From Corynebacterium phocae (lineage in GTDB: Bacteria; Actinomycetota; Actinomycetes; Mycobacteriales; Mycobacteriaceae): DNA of 64,000 nucleotides. Below the pieces are notes generated by a model. The model had not been told where the DNA came from. It made no database searches and saw only the letters and a list, made by a program, of their open reading frames with translations. Location of the stretch: contig NZ_VXKJ01000048.1 of the NCBI RefSeq assembly GCF_008693075.1, positions 232,897 to 296,896 on the forward strand, written 5' to 3'. Made by a program: the position numbers and the translations under genes. This document shows positions 62,712-64,000 of this stretch, piece by piece (position 1 is the stretch's first letter; every line of letters starts with the position of its first letter).

Positions 62712-64000
62712 TTACTTCTTGTCTCCCAGGAGCGCGTCAACGAAGCTTTCGACTTCGAACGGCGCCAAATCATCCGCGCCCTCGCCCAAGCCTACAAGCT
62801 TGACCGGCACGCCCAGCTCTTCCTGAACCTGGTAAACAATTCCACCCTTGGCGGTGCCATCAAGCTTGGTCAGCACCACGCCGGTAATCTCCACAACATC
62901 GCGGAAGATACGTGCCTGCATCAAACCGTTTTGGCCAACGGTGGCGTCAATGACCATCAGGACTTCATCGACCGCAGTCTTCTTCTCCACCACGCGTTTG
63001 ACTTTGCCCAGCTGGTCCATCAAATCGGTCGAGGTGTGAAGACGGCCGGCTGTGTCAACCAACACGACGTCTACTTGTTGCTCGACGCCGGTGGCCACCG
63101 CATCAAAGGCTACCGATGCCGGGTCCGCGCCCTCCTTGCCGCGCACGGTGGTGGCACCCACCCGGCGGCCCCAAGTTTCCAGCTGATCCGCTGCTGCCGC
63201 GCGGAAGGTATCCGCGGCCCCCAGCAAGACCGAATGCCCCATGGACACCAGGACACGGGCAAGCTTGCCCGTGGTGGTGGTTTTACCGGTTCCGTTGACA
63301 CCCACCACGATAATGACGGCGGGCTTACCGTTGTTTGGCATGGCCTTCAAAGAGCGGTCCATCTCCGGATGGCCGGCCTCAATGAGGGCCTCCCGCAGCA
63401 TCTGGCGCGCTTCTTCTTCGGTGCTCACGCCACGTGCAGCGATTTTCTCACGCAAGGATTCCGTGACTTTCATCGTGGTCTTGGTACCAAGGTCGGCCAT
63501 GATGAGGGTGTCTTCGATTTCTTCCCAAGCATCCTCATCCAAATCGCCCGCGGAAAGGATTCCCAGCAGGCCCTGGCCGATGGCGTTTTGGGAACGGGAC
63601 AGCCTACCGCGCAGCTTTCCAAGACGCCCGGCAGCCGGCTCGATGTCGTCGATAGGCTGTGTGGGTTGCTCCGGAGCCTGCTCAGGCACCGGGGTTTCCT
63701 GCAGCGCCTTCTCAGCGGCCGAGGTCTGCACGTCTGCCGCGCTGGCGGCCTCGGCAACTTCTTCCGGCTGTGGGGTTGGCGCAGGAGTAGGGGTGGGGGC
63801 CGAAGCGGCAGGCCTAGCTACCGGGGTGCTGGGGGCTGCGGGTTCACTCGGCTCGCGTGTTTCGCTAGTCCCCTTGGGGGCAGCCGGAGCATCCGGCTGG
63901 GCAGCGGCGGCAGGCTGGGACTCTACCGGCCGGGCAGCGGGCTGGGCGGCGGCGGGCTGGGGCTCCACCGGCTGGGCAGCGGGCTGGGCAGCGGGCCGGG
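62712..64000 (-). CDS. ftsY: Signal recognition particle receptor FtsY (5' end outside window)
   Basis: The C-terminal 300 residues are the NG domain: the helical N domain (LGKLRGRLSRSQNAIGQGLL), the G1 loop GVNGTGKTTTTGKLA, DTFRAAAADQLETWG, DTAGRLHTSTDLMDQL, and TKLDGTAKGG with GVPVKLVGLGEGADDLAPF. It binds GTP and docks the SRP-ribosome complex at the membrane. The N-terminal part in the window is low-complexity Ala/Pro/Gln/Glu sequence. The frame stays open through 64000 (the GTG at 63968 is inside the AAQP repeats), so the start and the usual N-terminal membrane anchor of actinobacterial FtsY lie to the right of the window. Confidence 0.95.
   Translation of the reverse strand, partial: RPAAQPAAQPVEPQPAAAQPAARPVESQPAAAAQPDAPAAPKGTSETREPSEPAAPSTPVARPAASAPTPTPAPTPQPEEVAEAASAADVQTSAAEKALQETPVPEQAPEQPTQPIDDIEPAAGRLGKLRGRLSRSQNAIGQGLLGILSAGDLDEDAWEEIEDTLIMADLGTKTTMKVTESLREKIAARGVSTEEEARQMLREALIEAGHPEMDRSLKAMPNNGKPAVIIVVGVNGTGKTTTTGKLARVLVSMGHSVLLGAADTFRAAAADQLETWGRRVGATTVRGKEGADPASVAFDAVATGVEQQVDVVLVDTAGRLHTSTDLMDQLGKVKRVVEKKTAVDEVLMVIDATVGQNGLMQARIFRDVVEITGVVLTKLDGTAKGGIVYQVQEELGVPVKLVGLGEGADDLAPFEVESFVDALLGDKK

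Noticed and set aside
1..64000. tRNA, rRNA or known riboswitch
   Set aside because: I found no cloverleaf, rRNA segment or recognisable riboswitch fold by reading; a covariance-model scan would be needed to be certain.

Overview
The window is chromosomal DNA from a mycolate-producing Corynebacterium. It carries the corynebacterial mycolic-acid condensation genes (fadD32, pks13, accD3), a secreted mycolyltransferase with LGFP repeats, an arabinogalactan/LAM arabinofuranosyltransferase (aftD type) and an MmpL3-type transporter. These lie in an order that also exists in Mycobacterium tuberculosis (Rv0204c-Rv0208c, Rv0224c-Rv0228, Rv3799c-Rv3803c; recalled knowledge, not searched).

Layout. (1) 1-10.4 kb is an accessory, decaying region: the 3' part of a DUF2326 (ABC-three-component type) gene, an IS256-family transposase cut off mid-gene, a Fic gene with an in-frame stop, a calcium-repeat surface protein, a 5'-truncated ATP-binding regulator, an uncharacterised two-gene pair, a three-unit hairpin repeat array, and an xre/immA pair whose immA is truncated. 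The block 1405-9583 is bounded by inverted 49-bp termini that look like IS21-family ends, but I see no istA/istB inside. (2) 10.6-20.4 kb is one giant cell-wall-anchored adhesin with about 19 Cna_B/SpaA modules and an LANTG sorting signal. (3) 20.5-28.7 kb holds relic DNA, a VanW/peptidoglycan-binding protein, a second sortase substrate (LAKTG) and a NagZ-like lipoprotein. (4) 28.8-45.2 kb is the conserved envelope cluster: universal stress protein, DUF2613, aftD, tmaT-type acyltransferase, DUF3068 protein, membrane protein, glycosyltransferase, mtrP-type methyltransferase, pckG, trmB, NYN protein, mmpL3-type transporter, flippase-like protein and DUF3054 protein. (5) 45.2-46.3 kb is an inserted Panacea-domain toxin-antitoxin pair with its own promoter. 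(6) 46.6-60.9 kb, all on the minus strand, is the mycolate locus: mycolyltransferase, DUF732 lipoprotein, cutinase-like protein, fadD32, a cassette of three paralogous small secreted proteins (one a pseudogene, with a duplicated scrap of the fadD32 3' end), pks13, accD3 and a 29-codon hydrophobic peptide. (7) 61-64 kb has an inverted pair of DnaA boxes, a probably leaderless HNH endonuclease gene, and ftsY running off the right edge.

How it works together. FadD32 activates one fatty acid as acyl-AMP, the AccD3-containing carboxylase makes the carboxylated partner, and Pks13 condenses them. The product is transferred to trehalose. TmaT- and MtrP-type enzymes and the MmpL3-type transporter act in trehalose monomycolate modification and export. 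The mycolyltransferase then moves the mycolate onto arabinogalactan or trehalose, and AftD builds part of the arabinan acceptor. The strongest leads outside this core are the cassette between fadD32 and pks13, the 29-aa peptide after accD3, the Panacea-linked toxin candidate, and the unknown pair with its repeat array inside the IS-end-bounded block.
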